The notes: a model not told the origin generated them from the letters alone. DNA of 64,000 nucleotides from Armatimonadetes bacterium UBA1398 (GCA_002305165.1 DBQI01000065.1:221329-285328), one strand, 5' to 3'. Positions 18,207 to 27,187 are shown, counted from the stretch's first letter. Made by a program: numbers and translations.

Positions 18207-19628
18207 TTAGATGTCGAAGTAGAGGTAGAACTCGTAGGGGTGTGGCCGAATGTGGATGGCGTCACACTCGTTAGCGCGCTTCCACCGGATCCACATGTCG
18301 ATGAGGTCAGGCGTGAAGACGTCCCCGCGAAGCAGGAAGTCGTGGTCTTCCTCCAGCGCCATGAGGACCTCCTCCAGCGAACCGGGAAGGAATGGGACCT
18401 TCGCCTCCTCCTCGGGCGGGAGGTCGTAGATGTCCTTGTCGACGGGCTCGCCGGGGTCGGTGCGGGTCTGTATCCCATCGAGGCCCGCCATCAGGATGGC
18501 CGAGAAAGCCAGATAGGGGTTGGCCGAAGGGTCGGGGGAGCGGAACTCGATCCGCTTCGCCCGCTCGCTGGAGGAGTACAGCGGGATCCGGATGCAGGCT
18601 GAACGGTTCCGCTGGGAGTACGCGATCCGGTTCGGCGCCTCGTAGCCAGGCACGAGCCGCTTGTAGCTGTTAGTCGTCGGGGCGGCGAAGGCGAGAACGG
18701 CGGCCGCATGCTTCAGGATGCCGCCAATGAACCATAGGGCCTGCTGGGAGAGACCCGCATAGGCGCCGCTGGGGTCGTAGAAGAGGTTCCGGTCGCCCTC
18801 CCAGATGCTCACATGGGTGTGCATCCCTGAGCCGTTGTCGCCGAAAACAGGCTTCGGCATGAAGGTCACTGTCTTGCCGTGGGCAACGGCCACGTTCTTG
18901 GCGATGTACTTGTACCAGAGCACCTTATCCGCGATCGTCGTGAGGCTATCGAAGCGGAGGTCGAACTCCGCCTGCCCCGCAGTGCCTGCCTCGTGGTGCT
19001 GCAGTTCGACATCGATGCCCGTGGCGATCATCTTGCGCATGATCTCAGTGCGGAGGTCCTGCAGCCTGTCCATGGGGGGAACGGGAAAGTAGCCGCCCTT
19101 GAAGCGCGGCCGGTAGCCCAGGTTCGGCCCCTCCTGGCCGGAGTTCCAAATGCCCTCCTCGCTGTCGATCTCGTGGAATCCGAAGTTGGGCCCGTAGTCG
19201 AAGCGGACACTGTCGAATATGAAGCACTCCGCCTCTGGTCCGAAGTAGGACGTCTGCCCCATTCCTGAGGACTGCAGGTAGGCTTCCGCCTTCTGGGCCA
19301 CGTACCGCGGGTCGCGGCTGTAGGGCGCCTGGGTGATCGGATCGGCTACGTTGCAGATGACTGACACGGTGGGGGCCTCGGGGATAGGGTCGATGACCGC
19401 GGTGGAGGGATCGGGGATGAGCAGCATGTCCGACTCCTCGATCCGCTGGAAGCCTCGGATGGATGACCCGTCGAACCCCAGGCCGTTGTCGAACTCATCC
19501 TCGGAGAGTCGCTCGGCGGGGATTGAGAAGTGGTGCCACAGCCCGGGCAGATCCACGAACTTGAAGTCCACGGCAACCGCGTTGCTGTCCTTGACGAGCT
19601 TGAGGGCATCTCCGACCGAGCCAGCCAT
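18207..19628 (-). CDS. glnA: Glutamine synthetase, type I
   Basis: GlnA makes glutamine from glutamate, ammonia and ATP. The ATG at 19628 (MAGSVGDALKLVKD) follows GGTGGAGG by 6 nt; upstream in-frame starts at 19658 are not needed. The 473-residue length is the standard GSI dodecamer subunit. Visible motifs include GFDGSSIRGFQ, DPIPEAPTVSVICNV, GPEAECFIFDSV, the ammonium/glutamate site NGSGMHTHVS, NRSACIRIP and EFRSPDPSANPYLAFSAILMAGLDG. The adenylylation loop is present (KDIYDLPPEE), so GSI-beta-type control by AMP transfer to Tyr is possible. Its own upstream region carries a promoter overlapped by a perfect inverted repeat. Nothing else around it belongs to nitrogen metabolism. Confidence 0.97.
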   Translation of the reverse strand: MAGSVGDALKLVKDSNAVAVDFKFVDLPGLWHHFSIPAERLSEDEFDNGLGFDGSSIRGFQRIEESDMLLIPDPSTAVIDPIPEAPTVSVICNVADPITQAPYSRDPRYVAQKAEAYLQSSGMGQTSYFGPEAECFIFDSVRFDYGPNFGFHEIDSEEGIWNSGQEGPNLGYRPRFKGGYFPVPPMDRLQDLRTEIMRKMIATGIDVELQHHEAGTAGQAEFDLRFDSLTTIADKVLWYKYIAKNVAVAHGKTVTFMPKPVFGDNGSGMHTHVSIWEGDRNLFYDPSGAYAGLSQQALWFIGGILKHAAAVLAFAAPTTNSYKRLVPGYEAPNRIAYSQRNRSACIRIPLYSSSERAKRIEFRSPDPSANPYLAFSAILMAGLDGIQTRTDPGEPVDKDIYDLPPEEEAKVPFLPGSLEEVLMALEEDHDFLLRGDVFTPDLIDMWIRWKRANECDAIHIRPHPYEFYLYFDI

Positions 19629-19716
19629 CACGAACCTCCACCGAACCTTCACGGGCATTCCCTCGAGGCGGCGCCTCGGTCCCGTTTGGCCGGCTCGGGC
19701 TGAGAGTGAGCGGCCC

Positions 19717-19740
19717 TTACCGGCAAGTATTTGCCGGTAA
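19717..19740. promoter_or_regulatory. Palindromic operator candidate at the glnA promoter
   Basis: Two perfect 10-bp inverted arms (TTACCGGCAA and TTGCCGGTAA) are separated by 4 nt. The element begins at the end of the glnA -10 box and covers the expected transcription start, a classic repressor position. It does not match the GlnR/TnrA consensus (TGTNAN7TNACA). Confidence 0.6.
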
Positions 19741-19768
19741 ACATATACCGCTACCCCGGGGCGGTCAA
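19740..19768 (-). promoter_or_regulatory. glnA promoter (sigma-70-like)
   Basis: On the minus strand TTGACC (19768-19763) and TATGTT (19745-19740) are separated by exactly 17 nt. They sit about 110 nt upstream of the glnA ATG and directly precede the palindrome. Confidence 0.6.
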
Positions 19769-19787
19769 GCGCGAAGCTACATCTCCG

Positions 19788-21140
19788 CTACCCCAGCAGG
19801 GATGTCTGACCATGTGCCGGGATCAGCTCACTCACGAGATGGTGCATACAGAGCGCGTTCAGCGCCAGCAGGGATGCCGCGATGAGCGCAGGCGCGAGCC
19901 AAGGGCCGAACCGCCACCGACCACGCACCCAGACGAGCGCGGCCAGAGGTAGCGACCCGAGCGCGGGCAGCAGGCAGAGGAGATACCGGCCCCCCCGCGT
20001 CCAGCCGAAGTGCGCGAAGAGGGCGATGTACAGCGCCATCAGCCACAGAGGCAGAGCCGATGCCAGATACGCGACCCACACTCGCGGCTCGAACAGCTCG
20101 CGATGCCTCCGGTAGGCGACGGCGCCAAGGAGTCCGCCTCCGACGAGAAAAACCCACCCCACGCCATAGACATAGGGCCTGAGCCCTGGGGGAACCCAGT
20201 CCTCCTGGGACCACAGAGTGTTCACCTGCCACTGCAGCGCATGCTTTAGCACCGGCAGGAAGTGGTCGTGCATCAGCTGGACGATCAGGGGCTCCTGGTT
20301 CGGGAGCAAGGGGTTGGGGCCATCGTCAGGCATGAAAGAGAGCGAGCCGTACAGCCGCAGGTTGCGGAGGTGCCACGGGGCGACCAGGACTAGGGCGACG
20401 AGCCCCGTCAGCGCAGCCTTGCACCAGGCACGGAACCTACCCTCGTGCCGATCCGCGAGATAGGTCAGCAGGACCGCCATGGGGAAGCCGGCGACCTCGC
20501 AGGTGCCCTTGGTGAGGCCGGCGATGCCCGCCACGAGCCCGAGTGCGGCGGCCCTGGGCCAGGTCATCGCCTCCGACCATCGGACAGCGCCCAAGTAGAG
20601 CAGCAGGAGAAACACGAGGATCGACGCGATGTCGTTGTTGATCACTGAGGAGATCAGCAGCACGTGAGGCATGAGGGCGTAGAACGCGGTGACGCCTGCT
20701 GCCTCGGGCAAGCGGCCACGGAATGCCGCTAGGGCGATGACATACACGAGAACGACGCTGAGCCCGCCGAGCAGGAGGTTGAATACGCGCATAGAGACGC
20801 GAGCCGCCAACTCGGATGAGCGCGTGGCGAGGTACACAGGAACTTGGAGCAGATGGTAGACCGGCGGGTGCATGGCGTGGGCATCGCGGTAGCGGACCCA
20901 GCGGCCATCCTCCTGGTAGATCCACGGGAGCCGATGCTCCTCGGCGAGGACCTGGACATAGTTGGCATGGAGCGGCTCGTCGAGACCGCCGCCCCAAGGG
21001 TTTGCGCGGATGTAGGCGATGCCGAGCCCAGTGTAAGCCACCAGGACGGTCCACAGGACCCAATGTCGGCGCAGGGAACGGCCGGGGCCGCTGTGGTCCG
21101 TGGGAGGGGCGTGACTGTCTTCCGTGTGGCTCGCGGGCAT
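19788..21140 (-). CDS. Polytopic membrane glycosyltransferase, GT39/ArnT-like
   Basis: A 450-residue integral membrane protein with about ten to twelve hydrophobic segments. The large first periplasmic loop begins with the Asp/Glu pair typical of the ArnT/PMT superfamily (GGLDEPLHANYVQ) and continues with a conserved-looking HPPVYHLL. These enzymes move sugars from polyprenyl-phosphate donors to lipids, proteins or glycans on the outer face of the membrane. The start is the ATG at 21140. It is separated from the upstream TPR gene by a Rho-independent terminator and so probably has its own promoter. Acceptor and donor are unknown. Confidence 0.8.
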   Translation of the reverse strand: MPASHTEDSHAPPTDHSGPGRSLRRHWVLWTVLVAYTGLGIAYIRANPWGGGLDEPLHANYVQVLAEEHRLPWIYQEDGRWVRYRDAHAMHPPVYHLLQVPVYLATRSSELAARVSMRVFNLLLGGLSVVLVYVIALAAFRGRLPEAAGVTAFYALMPHVLLISSVINNDIASILVFLLLLYLGAVRWSEAMTWPRAAALGLVAGIAGLTKGTCEVAGFPMAVLLTYLADRHEGRFRAWCKAALTGLVALVLVAPWHLRNLRLYGSLSFMPDDGPNPLLPNQEPLIVQLMHDHFLPVLKHALQWQVNTLWSQEDWVPPGLRPYVYGVGWVFLVGGGLLGAVAYRRHRELFEPRVWVAYLASALPLWLMALYIALFAHFGWTRGGRYLLCLLPALGSLPLAALVWVRGRWRFGPWLAPALIAASLLALNALCMHHLVSELIPAHGQTSLLG

Positions 21141-21162
21141 GGGATATCTACCCCAAGGAACG

Positions 21163-21191
21163 AAAAGCTCCGGGCGCGGGGCGCCCGGAGC
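21163..21191 (-). terminator. Rho-independent terminator after the TPR/ABC operon
   Basis: A perfect 11-bp stem (GCTCCGGGCGC / GCGCCCGGAGC, 3-nt loop; 21167-21191) is followed on the minus strand by TTTTCG. It lies 40 nt beyond the stop of the TPR gene. Confidence 0.8.
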
Positions 21192-21230
21192 ATCATACGT
21201 TCGCCGTAGACTGTCTGCAACGCAACCTAG

Positions 21231-22838
21231 CTAGTGGTCATGCCCCTCGTGTCCCGCGGACGGGGTGGGCGCGCTGGCGCCTGGCGCCATCCCCATCGCC
21301 GCACCTGAGCCGGCGCCCGGCATCATCGGTCCTGTTCCGCCGGGCGACCCGGAACCACTGGTGATGACCGGTTTGGGGGCCGCCGGACGGGCATCTGTGG
21401 GCGCCTTCTCAGGCAGCTGCACATTCCGGAGATCGAAACGCGGCGGGTAGCCAGCGGCCTGTTCACTCGGCACAAAGAACTCAACCTTCACGAGCATCTC
21501 GAGACCCGATGCGGTACCGGGCCCGGCACGCATGTCATCGGTGAAGGTAAAGGTGTAGGGGGGTGTCGTGTCGCGTGCGACCTCACGCCCATGAACGTAG
21601 AACCGCGCCTCACAACCCGAGGTGTTGGCCAGCTCGAAGGGCCGGGCGTGGATCTCATCGCCTGGTTGGATATCCATCCGAGGACCAAGGGGCGAGGGAG
21701 CGTCGGCCCGGGGAGGCTTGATGTAGAGGGCGACACCCATGCCGCGCGGCATCGCGGCCCCTGTCGCCGTCTCGCGGGGCAGGAGCATGTAGTCGGCGAC
21801 CTTACGTGAGATGACCATATCGAAGAAGGGCATGCCGCGAAGCTGGGTCTGGCGACGATTCACCTCGTTCAGGAGCCGGACGTAATGCTGCTGGGCGAAT
21901 GTGTCCTTCCAGACCATCGCGGCTGCCTCCCACGCGGCGAGGGCGCCGTAGGTGTCGGACTGCGACTCCTTGAGTTGGGCCAGCATGTGCAGGGCGATCT
22001 TATCTCCCGGGTCGTGGGTCAGATGCGTGACCAACCGCTCCTCGGCCGCATCAAGGTCGCGCGTCTGCATGGCGCGGTAGGCCTCGAGGTAGCGGTCTCG
22101 GATGGTCAGGGTAGCGCCGATGCCGACGGTGTCTGAGGGGTAGTCCTGCATGAGCTCCTGGTACTGGAGCAGCGCCTCCTCAGGCTTGCCGAGCTCCTCG
22201 TACATGTGCGCCACAAACCGCGGCTGGATGAGCGGAGTCTGCTTCGTGATGCCGGCTCGGACGTGGTAGACGGTCGCGGCCTGTCTGGCGTACCGGATGG
22301 CCGTCTCGGGGTCGCCGAGCTTGTCGCGGTAGGTCCAGCCAACCTGCTCATAGATCTGGACGGCTTGGGGATTATAGCGGAGGCCCGTCTCGAGAGTCTT
22401 GATGCCCATCTTCACGTACTCGTCCTGCGGTAGGTGACGGGTCTCGTACTCGGCAGCCAGGTTGTATGCCTCGTGCCATCCCGTGACCTCCCAGAACTCA
22501 GGGAAGTAAGGGTCCAGAGCGCAGGCGGCTTTCATCATCGGCAGAACGCGGGGCCAGTGGCCCTCTTCTTCCCAGTACTGCTGGGACTTCCACCAACAGA
22601 AGTTGGCCGCCTGGGACCGGAAGCCGGCGAAGAGAGCACCGAGCACGATACCCGTCAGTTCCTCCAGGGGCACATCCTTGATGGAGGCCACGACCGAGGG
22701 CTGGGCGATCCCAGCCTCCACCCGCCAGTGCTGCACCTGATGGCCGAACCGGCCTACCTGGATGAGAACGGCGACGAGGCCGAGGCATACGAGGATGCTG
22801 AGGCTAACCCGTATGGGACGTCGCTTGAGTAGTTGCAA
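21231..22838 (-). CDS. Membrane-anchored tetratricopeptide-repeat protein
   Basis: A 535-residue protein starting with TTG at 22838, seven nt after GGGAG. A single N-terminal hydrophobic segment (IRVSLSILVCLGLVAVLIQVG) anchors it, leaving the rest extracytoplasmic. About residues 70-330 contain TPR-type helix pairs (YEQVGWTYRDKLGDPETAIRYARQA, MYEELGKPEEALLQYQELMQDYPSD). A beta-rich C-terminal region follows (RPFELANTSGCEARFYVHGREV), ending in a Pro/Gly/Ala-rich stretch and a His-rich GHEGHDH tail. It lies 30 nt downstream of an ABC-2 permease and its ATPase, so it probably belongs to that export machinery. No enzymatic motif was found. Confidence 0.85.
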   Translation of the reverse strand: MQLLKRRPIRVSLSILVCLGLVAVLIQVGRFGHQVQHWRVEAGIAQPSVVASIKDVPLEELTGIVLGALFAGFRSQAANFCWWKSQQYWEEEGHWPRVLPMMKAACALDPYFPEFWEVTGWHEAYNLAAEYETRHLPQDEYVKMGIKTLETGLRYNPQAVQIYEQVGWTYRDKLGDPETAIRYARQAATVYHVRAGITKQTPLIQPRFVAHMYEELGKPEEALLQYQELMQDYPSDTVGIGATLTIRDRYLEAYRAMQTRDLDAAEERLVTHLTHDPGDKIALHMLAQLKESQSDTYGALAAWEAAAMVWKDTFAQQHYVRLLNEVNRRQTQLRGMPFFDMVISRKVADYMLLPRETATGAAMPRGMGVALYIKPPRADAPSPLGPRMDIQPGDEIHARPFELANTSGCEARFYVHGREVARDTTPPYTFTFTDDMRAGPGTASGLEMLVKVEFFVPSEQAAGYPPRFDLRNVQLPEKAPTDARPAAPKPVITSGSGSPGGTGPMMPGAGSGAAMGMAPGASAPTPSAGHEGHDH

Positions 22839-22868
22839 GAGTCCGCTCCCTGTCTGTTCAGTACCCCG

Positions 22869-23630
22869 CTAGAACTGCCGCTCGTTGAAGATCACGAAGG
22901 ACAGCAGCAGCATGATCGAGGTGTACATGAACCCGTACACGAGGGGATAGGTGATCATGTCGGGCGCGATGGCCGCACCCGTCAGAATCGGCCGAGAGAG
23001 GTCGAAGATCTCGAAGTTCGGAGCAAGCGCGCTCACGCCGAGGAAGAGCAGTCCGCTGATCTCGTTTTCGGCCGGGATGTTCTTCCAGAAGGTCGCCGTG
23101 CTCCCCAGCACCACAACGCAGAAGGAGACAACGAGGACGAACACCGTACTCGAGAATGTCGACAGGAAGACCACGATGGAGATGAACAGGATCAGCTCCA
23201 TGCACGTGAGCGCGAACTGATACAGCAGAGAGACGTCGAAACCGCCCTTCTGCTGGATCGCGTAGACCACGAAGAAGGCGATGGCCATCAGGGAAGCGTT
23301 GAAGAGCACGGCTAGGCACGTGCCCACGAACTTGCCCAGGATGAACTGGCCGCGCCCAACCGGCTTCGCGAGCACCGTATGCAGGGTCTTTCGCTCGATC
23401 TCCTGTGGGATCATCACCGCGCCCAACAGGATGGCGATCAGGATCGAGAACCACTTGATCGAGTTCAACCCCAGATCAACAACGAACTTCTCTTCTTCGC
23501 CCGGGGAGAAGGCTTTGAAGATCTGCGATCCCACGATGGACACGATGGCGAAGAGCAGGAAGATGACGAGGATCCGTCGCCGGATGGCCTCGCCGAAGGT
23601 GGCGTACCCGATGGTCATGATCTCCCTCAC
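22869..23630 (-). CDS. ABC-2 type transporter permease
   Basis: A 253-residue permease with about six hydrophobic segments and the ABC-2 N-terminus (IMTIGYATFGEAIRRRILVIFLLFAIV). The cytoplasmic loop motif IPQEIERKTLHTVLAKPVGRGQFILGKFVG is characteristic of NosY/YhaP-like exporters. The GTG at 23630 overlaps the stop codon of the ATPase gene (GTGA), indicating translational coupling; an internal ATG at 23618 is an alternative. It pairs with the ATPase at 23627-24748. The cargo is unknown; related systems export lipids, peptides or antibiotics, or maintain membrane proteins. Confidence 0.9.
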   Translation of the reverse strand: MREIMTIGYATFGEAIRRRILVIFLLFAIVSIVGSQIFKAFSPGEEEKFVVDLGLNSIKWFSILIAILLGAVMIPQEIERKTLHTVLAKPVGRGQFILGKFVGTCLAVLFNASLMAIAFFVVYAIQQKGGFDVSLLYQFALTCMELILFISIVVFLSTFSSTVFVLVVSFCVVVLGSTATFWKNIPAENEISGLLFLGVSALAPNFEIFDLSRPILTGAAIAPDMITYPLVYGFMYTSIMLLLSFVIFNERQF

Positions 23631-24748
23631 GCCTCCTCACCCCCCTCCTCAGCAGTCGCTTCGTCGCTGCCGCCCGTCATGTCGGCCGTTCCACCCGTGT
23701 CGGCGGCGTCGGTGGAGATGGCCGCGTCCTCGCGGGCGGAGGCCGTCACCGCGCGGATGAAGGCATCTTCGAGGGACTCCCGCACCCTGCCGAAACGGAG
23801 CAACTCCCCTCCCCCCTGACGCACCACGTCGAGTGCCTGGAAGGGATCCGCATCCTCTTTGATCATGCAGTGCAACTCGCCCGCCCTCGTGTGGCTCTCG
23901 GAGGACATGGCGGCGAGCTGCCGAGCGGCGTCTTCGCTCACATTGATAGCCACGAGCTCCGTCTGGTCCGTGATTTGGAGGATCTCGTCGATGGGACCGT
24001 ACGCCAGCCTGCTGCCGCGGTGCAGGATGGCGATGCGGTCGCAGACCTCCTCCACCTGTTCGAGCAGGTGGGAGCAGAGGAGCACCGTCTTGCCAGCATC
24101 CCGAAGGCGCACGGTGAGTTCCTTGATCTCATGGGCGCCGATGGGGTCGAGGCCGGACGTCGGCTCATCCATGAGGACAACGTCTGGGTCGTTGACCAGG
24201 GCTGACGCCAGGCCAATGCGCTGGACCATGCCCTTCGAGCACTGGGACATGACGACATCGCGCCTCTTGGACATGCCGACCAGCTTCAGTAGCTCATCGG
24301 TGCGAGCTCTGAGGTCGCGACCCCGAAGGCCGCAGAGGCGGCCGTAGAAGCGCACGACCTCCTCGCCGTTCATATGCTGGTAGAAGAAGGGCCCCTCCGG
24401 CACGAAGCCGATGCGCCGTTTCGCCCGGCGGCTTCGCGGCGGCTCGCCGAGGATGAAGGCATCGCCCTCAGAGGGGAAGATCAGCCCCAGGAGGAGCTTC
24501 AGTGTGGTCGTCTTCCCGCTGCCGTTGGGGCCTACGATGGCGAAGATCTCACCCCGCTTGACCTGCAGGTCGAGGGATGAGAGAGCTTCGATCTCGTACC
24601 CGAGCGCCACGCGGTAGCGCTTAGTGAGACCCCGACACTCGATAACCGTGTCCGTGCCAACTACAGGGACAGGTCCCTGGCCGCCGTCCTGCGGCAGGTT
24701 GTCGGGTCTCTCCAGCGTGTCCGTTCCGCCCGAGGATTCGGACGCCAC
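23627..24748 (-). CDS. ABC transporter ATP-binding protein (ABC-2 exporter partner)
   Basis: A 373-residue ATPase. GTG at 24748 (MASESSGGTDTLERP) is 8 nt after GGAGG and is preferred over the ATG at 24775. An unusual ~35-residue Gly/Pro-rich leader precedes the nucleotide-binding domain. Motifs present are Walker A GPNGSGKTT, a degenerate signature (MSQCSKGMVQR in place of LSGGQ), Walker B VVLMDEPTSGLDP and the H-loop CSHLL. The last ~80 residues form a DrrA/CcmA-like C-terminal region. It ends in an Asp/Glu/Thr-rich tail overlapping the permease start by 4 nt. The non-canonical signature is common among ABC-2/NosF-type ATPases. The genes run ATPase, permease, TPR protein, then the terminator. 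Confidence 0.92.
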   Translation of the reverse strand: MASESSGGTDTLERPDNLPQDGGQGPVPVVGTDTVIECRGLTKRYRVALGYEIEALSSLDLQVKRGEIFAIVGPNGSGKTTTLKLLLGLIFPSEGDAFILGEPPRSRRAKRRIGFVPEGPFFYQHMNGEEVVRFYGRLCGLRGRDLRARTDELLKLVGMSKRRDVVMSQCSKGMVQRIGLASALVNDPDVVLMDEPTSGLDPIGAHEIKELTVRLRDAGKTVLLCSHLLEQVEEVCDRIAILHRGSRLAYGPIDEILQITDQTELVAINVSEDAARQLAAMSSESHTRAGELHCMIKEDADPFQALDVVRQGGGELLRFGRVRESLEDAFIRAVTASAREDAAISTDAADTGGTADMTGGSDEATAEEGGEEA

Positions 24749-24962
24749 GCCGATCACCTCCGGATATACTCGCATCAGAGCTTGGCCGCCATCGGCGGCG
24801 CTGGGACTGGATTATACACCCTTCAATGCGGGCGTTCTCCTCCGACCCATCAGCGTGAAGGTGCCCCGCCGCTCGTAGGGCATTACGCGGCCAACGGGGA
24901 AATCCCGCCGTGCGGTCCACGCCGCGCGAGGAGGCGCGAAGATAACGCGACTGCCCGATACG

Positions 24963-25867
24963 GTGACTCGGGTGGAGGAGTCCGCCTTCGAGGACGTATC
25001 GAGCCTCATCATCGAGGCACGGGGCGAAGGTCCGGCAGACGGCAGATCCGCGGTTCAACTGATTCTGGGCAGGTGGGACACCGCGCCCCTCCTCAGACGG
25101 CTCGGGGATGATACCACCCTTGACGATTGCAACCGCCTGCATCCCGACGAGATCTATCTTCGCGTGATCCCCGATGAGGACCCACCAACCGCGCTGACGA
25201 TCGGTGGCTCTCCCGCGCGGCGTGCCACGCGGCCTACGCGTTCCTGGAGAAGGTCCTCGGGTTCGGCTTCTTCCTGGTCGGGAACCAAATCCCTGACCTG
25301 AGTGCCTGGAGGCCAGAACCCTTCAAGCTCAAGCTGTGGCCGGCTATGGAGCACCGGCTGTTCCTTACTTACCCCTTCTTCGTCAGAAACTGGCGCTACT
25401 GCTGCCGGCTCTGGGGTGAGGACCAGTGGCAGCACACCATCGACTAGCTCCGACGCAAGCGGTACACCCACATGGTGTGCTATCACGACGAGGGCAGCTA
25501 CCTGTGGGGCCGGGCCTTCTACGATGCTTTCCCCCAAGCCAGAACGCGCGACAACAACGGGTTCGTCATGCACCCCGAACGACGAACCGACCTCAATTGT
25601 CGGATCTTCCGGTACGCCCAGGACAGCGGCGTCGAGGCAGCCTACCGATTCATGTACAGCGTGTTGCCGCAGTCCTTCGCGCGGGTACGGCCCAACTTGG
25701 CGCTGCATCCTCAGCCTACGAACTCGGTCTCTATCTGCCCGGGGGAGCCCGTGTGCTCTTCAGCGATGAAGCGCTTCTGGACCTCCATTCTGGATGCCCA
25801 CCCACCGGTTGAGGAGCAGCTCTACCTCGGGGCCACGAAGGAATGGCTCAGCCCCGGCCCTATATAG
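24963..25867 (+). pseudogene. Broken glycosidase-like gene (DUF4838/NAGLU-like N-terminal region)
   Basis: Reading begins in one frame (VTRVEESAFEDVSSLIIEAR onward to DPPTALTIGG). It shifts by one missing base in a C-run near 25211-25214 and continues in another frame (RAACHAAYAFLEKVLGFGFF). It then meets a TAG at 25445-25447 where Trp is expected (TID-stop-LRRKRYTHM) and goes on to the stop at 25865-25867. The pattern 'IGG.sRaa.hAAY.FLE..LG..F...' followed by a W-rich barrel entry resembles the accessory domain and barrel start of DUF4838 or alpha-N-acetylglucosaminidase/glucuronidase proteins; the family is a guess. Two independent lesions argue for decay rather than a single sequencing error. 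The stretch 24776-24962 before it shows only the divergent upstream region of the ABC operon. Confidence 0.6.
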
Positions 25868-25906
25868 CGGGCGGGTGGCAGTGGGGCCGCGTGGGGGGGT
25901 GTCTCC

Positions 25907-26833
25907 GTGTCTGGCGAGACCTGGCGGGACGCCGCCACCTTCGCAGCTCAGGGCTGGCATCGGCTTGCCGTGGCGCTCTGCCTGAGGGCCTTCGAGCAGG
26001 GCGAGCGCAGCGCCGATCTGCTGTCGGTTCTGGCACTGTCACTACGCCACACAGGCCGGATCGAGGACAGCCTTGCCGCGTGCCTCGCCTCGTGCCTGGC
26101 GCAAGGCAGCGGCGCCGAGCACCTGCTAAGCCTGGCTCGTATCTGTCAGGAGGTTGGGCTACCGGGGGAGGCAGAGGGGTGCCTCAACGAGGCGATGGCA
26201 TTGGACCCACTGCACCCAGGCGTGCTCAGGGCCCGCCGTGCGCTTTCCACCGCCCAGAGCGAGCCGGCCAGCATAGCCACAGTCATCAGCACCCACCTGA
26301 TGAGAGCGAGCCGCCACCTTGTTCGAGGAGACGACGAGAGGGCCCTCGCCGTTGCCGCCGATCTGGAGCGTCTGGCCCCCACCACGGGCGCCGCGGACCT
26401 CATCGTCGGCGCTGTCTACGAGCGAGGCGGGCAGTACCGCGAAGCAGCCGAGTGCTACGCCTCGGCCGAGCGCTTCGCGCCCGATAAGGCCCGCGCCGCC
26501 CGCCAGCGCGTCGTCGCGAAGGACCGAGCCGAGCGTGAGGAGCGCGCGCGCCCAATCGTGGCGAGCATCCGGGAGCGGCTGACGGCAGGCGATGACGAGG
26601 GCGCGGCGCGCCTCGCCTCCCGTCTGATTGGCCTGGTCCCATGGGCGCCCGCGCCGTACCTGCTCTGGGCCCGACTCGCGGAACGCAAGGGCCACACGGC
26701 AAACGCCCTCCGTAACCTCCGTGAGGCGCTTGCGCGGGCGACTTGGGGGCGCGAGGCCATCGCCGCCAAGATCCAGCAACTCTCGCAGGCGGACTCGGTT
26801 GGAGGAGCTGCGAGAGAGGGGCGGGCATCGTGA
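25907..26833 (+). CDS. TPR-like helical repeat protein
   Basis: A 308-residue protein without signal peptide, starting at GTG 25907 after a G-run ribosome site. It consists of TPR-like helix pairs (AVALCLRAFEQGERSADLLSV, RICQEVGLPGEAEGCLNEAM, GAVYERGGQYREAAECYASA, RLAERKGHTANALRNLREAL), with an Arg/Glu-rich helical linker near residues 195-225. No catalytic motif was seen. It is probably a cytoplasmic scaffold. Its stop codon overlaps the start of the next small ORF (GTGA), suggesting the two are translated together. Confidence 0.75.
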   Translation: MSGETWRDAATFAAQGWHRLAVALCLRAFEQGERSADLLSVLALSLRHTGRIEDSLAACLASCLAQGSGAEHLLSLARICQEVGLPGEAEGCLNEAMALDPLHPGVLRARRALSTAQSEPASIATVISTHLMRASRHLVRGDDERALAVAADLERLAPTTGAADLIVGAVYERGGQYREAAECYASAERFAPDKARAARQRVVAKDRAEREERARPIVASIRERLTAGDDEGAARLASRLIGLVPWAPAPYLLWARLAERKGHTANALRNLREALARATWGREAIAAKIQQLSQADSVGGAAREGRAS

Positions 26834-27072
26834 GGTCTACGTGGCACGGGATACTGCGCGTCGCTTGCCGAGGGATGCTTCTCCGCCGCACCGATATGGC
26901 CAGCTTCATCGCGGAACGCCTGCCAGCTCCATGCGACCCCATCGACGAGCTCCTGGCCCTTGCCGATGTGCATCCACTGTCCGCCCAGAGCGCGAGCACC
27001 CCTCCCGAGCTGGAAGTGCTGGGCCTGGGTGACCATGAGCACACCGCGATTGACCTAAACACGAATGGCTAG
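26830..27072 (+). CDS. Small hypothetical protein coupled to the TPR gene
   Basis: An 80-residue frame begins at a GTG that overlaps the TPR stop (GTGA at 26830-26833). The sequence starts MRSTWHGILRVACRGMLLRR and continues with an acidic, Pro/Ser-containing stretch. No family is recognised. The 4-nt overlap is the main support; codon usage is compatible with coding but the length makes chance possible. Confidence 0.4.
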   Translation: MRSTWHGILRVACRGMLLRRTDMASFIAERLPAPCDPIDELLALADVHPLSAQSASTPPELEVLGLGDHEHTAIDLNTNG

Positions 27073-27081
27073 GTATACCTA

Positions 27082-27109
27082 TTGTGCTCCTCCTGAGACG
27101 TGCTATAAT
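27082..27109 (+). promoter_or_regulatory. Promoter of the peroxiredoxin gene with dyad around the -10 box
   Basis: TTGTGC (27082-27087) and a perfect TATAAT (27104-27109) have a 16-nt spacer, about 80 nt ahead of the start codon. An inverted repeat, AGACGT (27096-27101) and ACGTCT (27110-27115), brackets the -10 box and extends with one mismatch to 9-bp arms (27093-27118). This is a plausible operator. Confidence 0.6.
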
Positions 27110-27187
27110 ACGTCTTAGACACATAGCTTCAGGGCGAGCGCGGAACGCAGTTCCGGAGCGCCCGAGAACCGAAAGGAGCTCCACACT

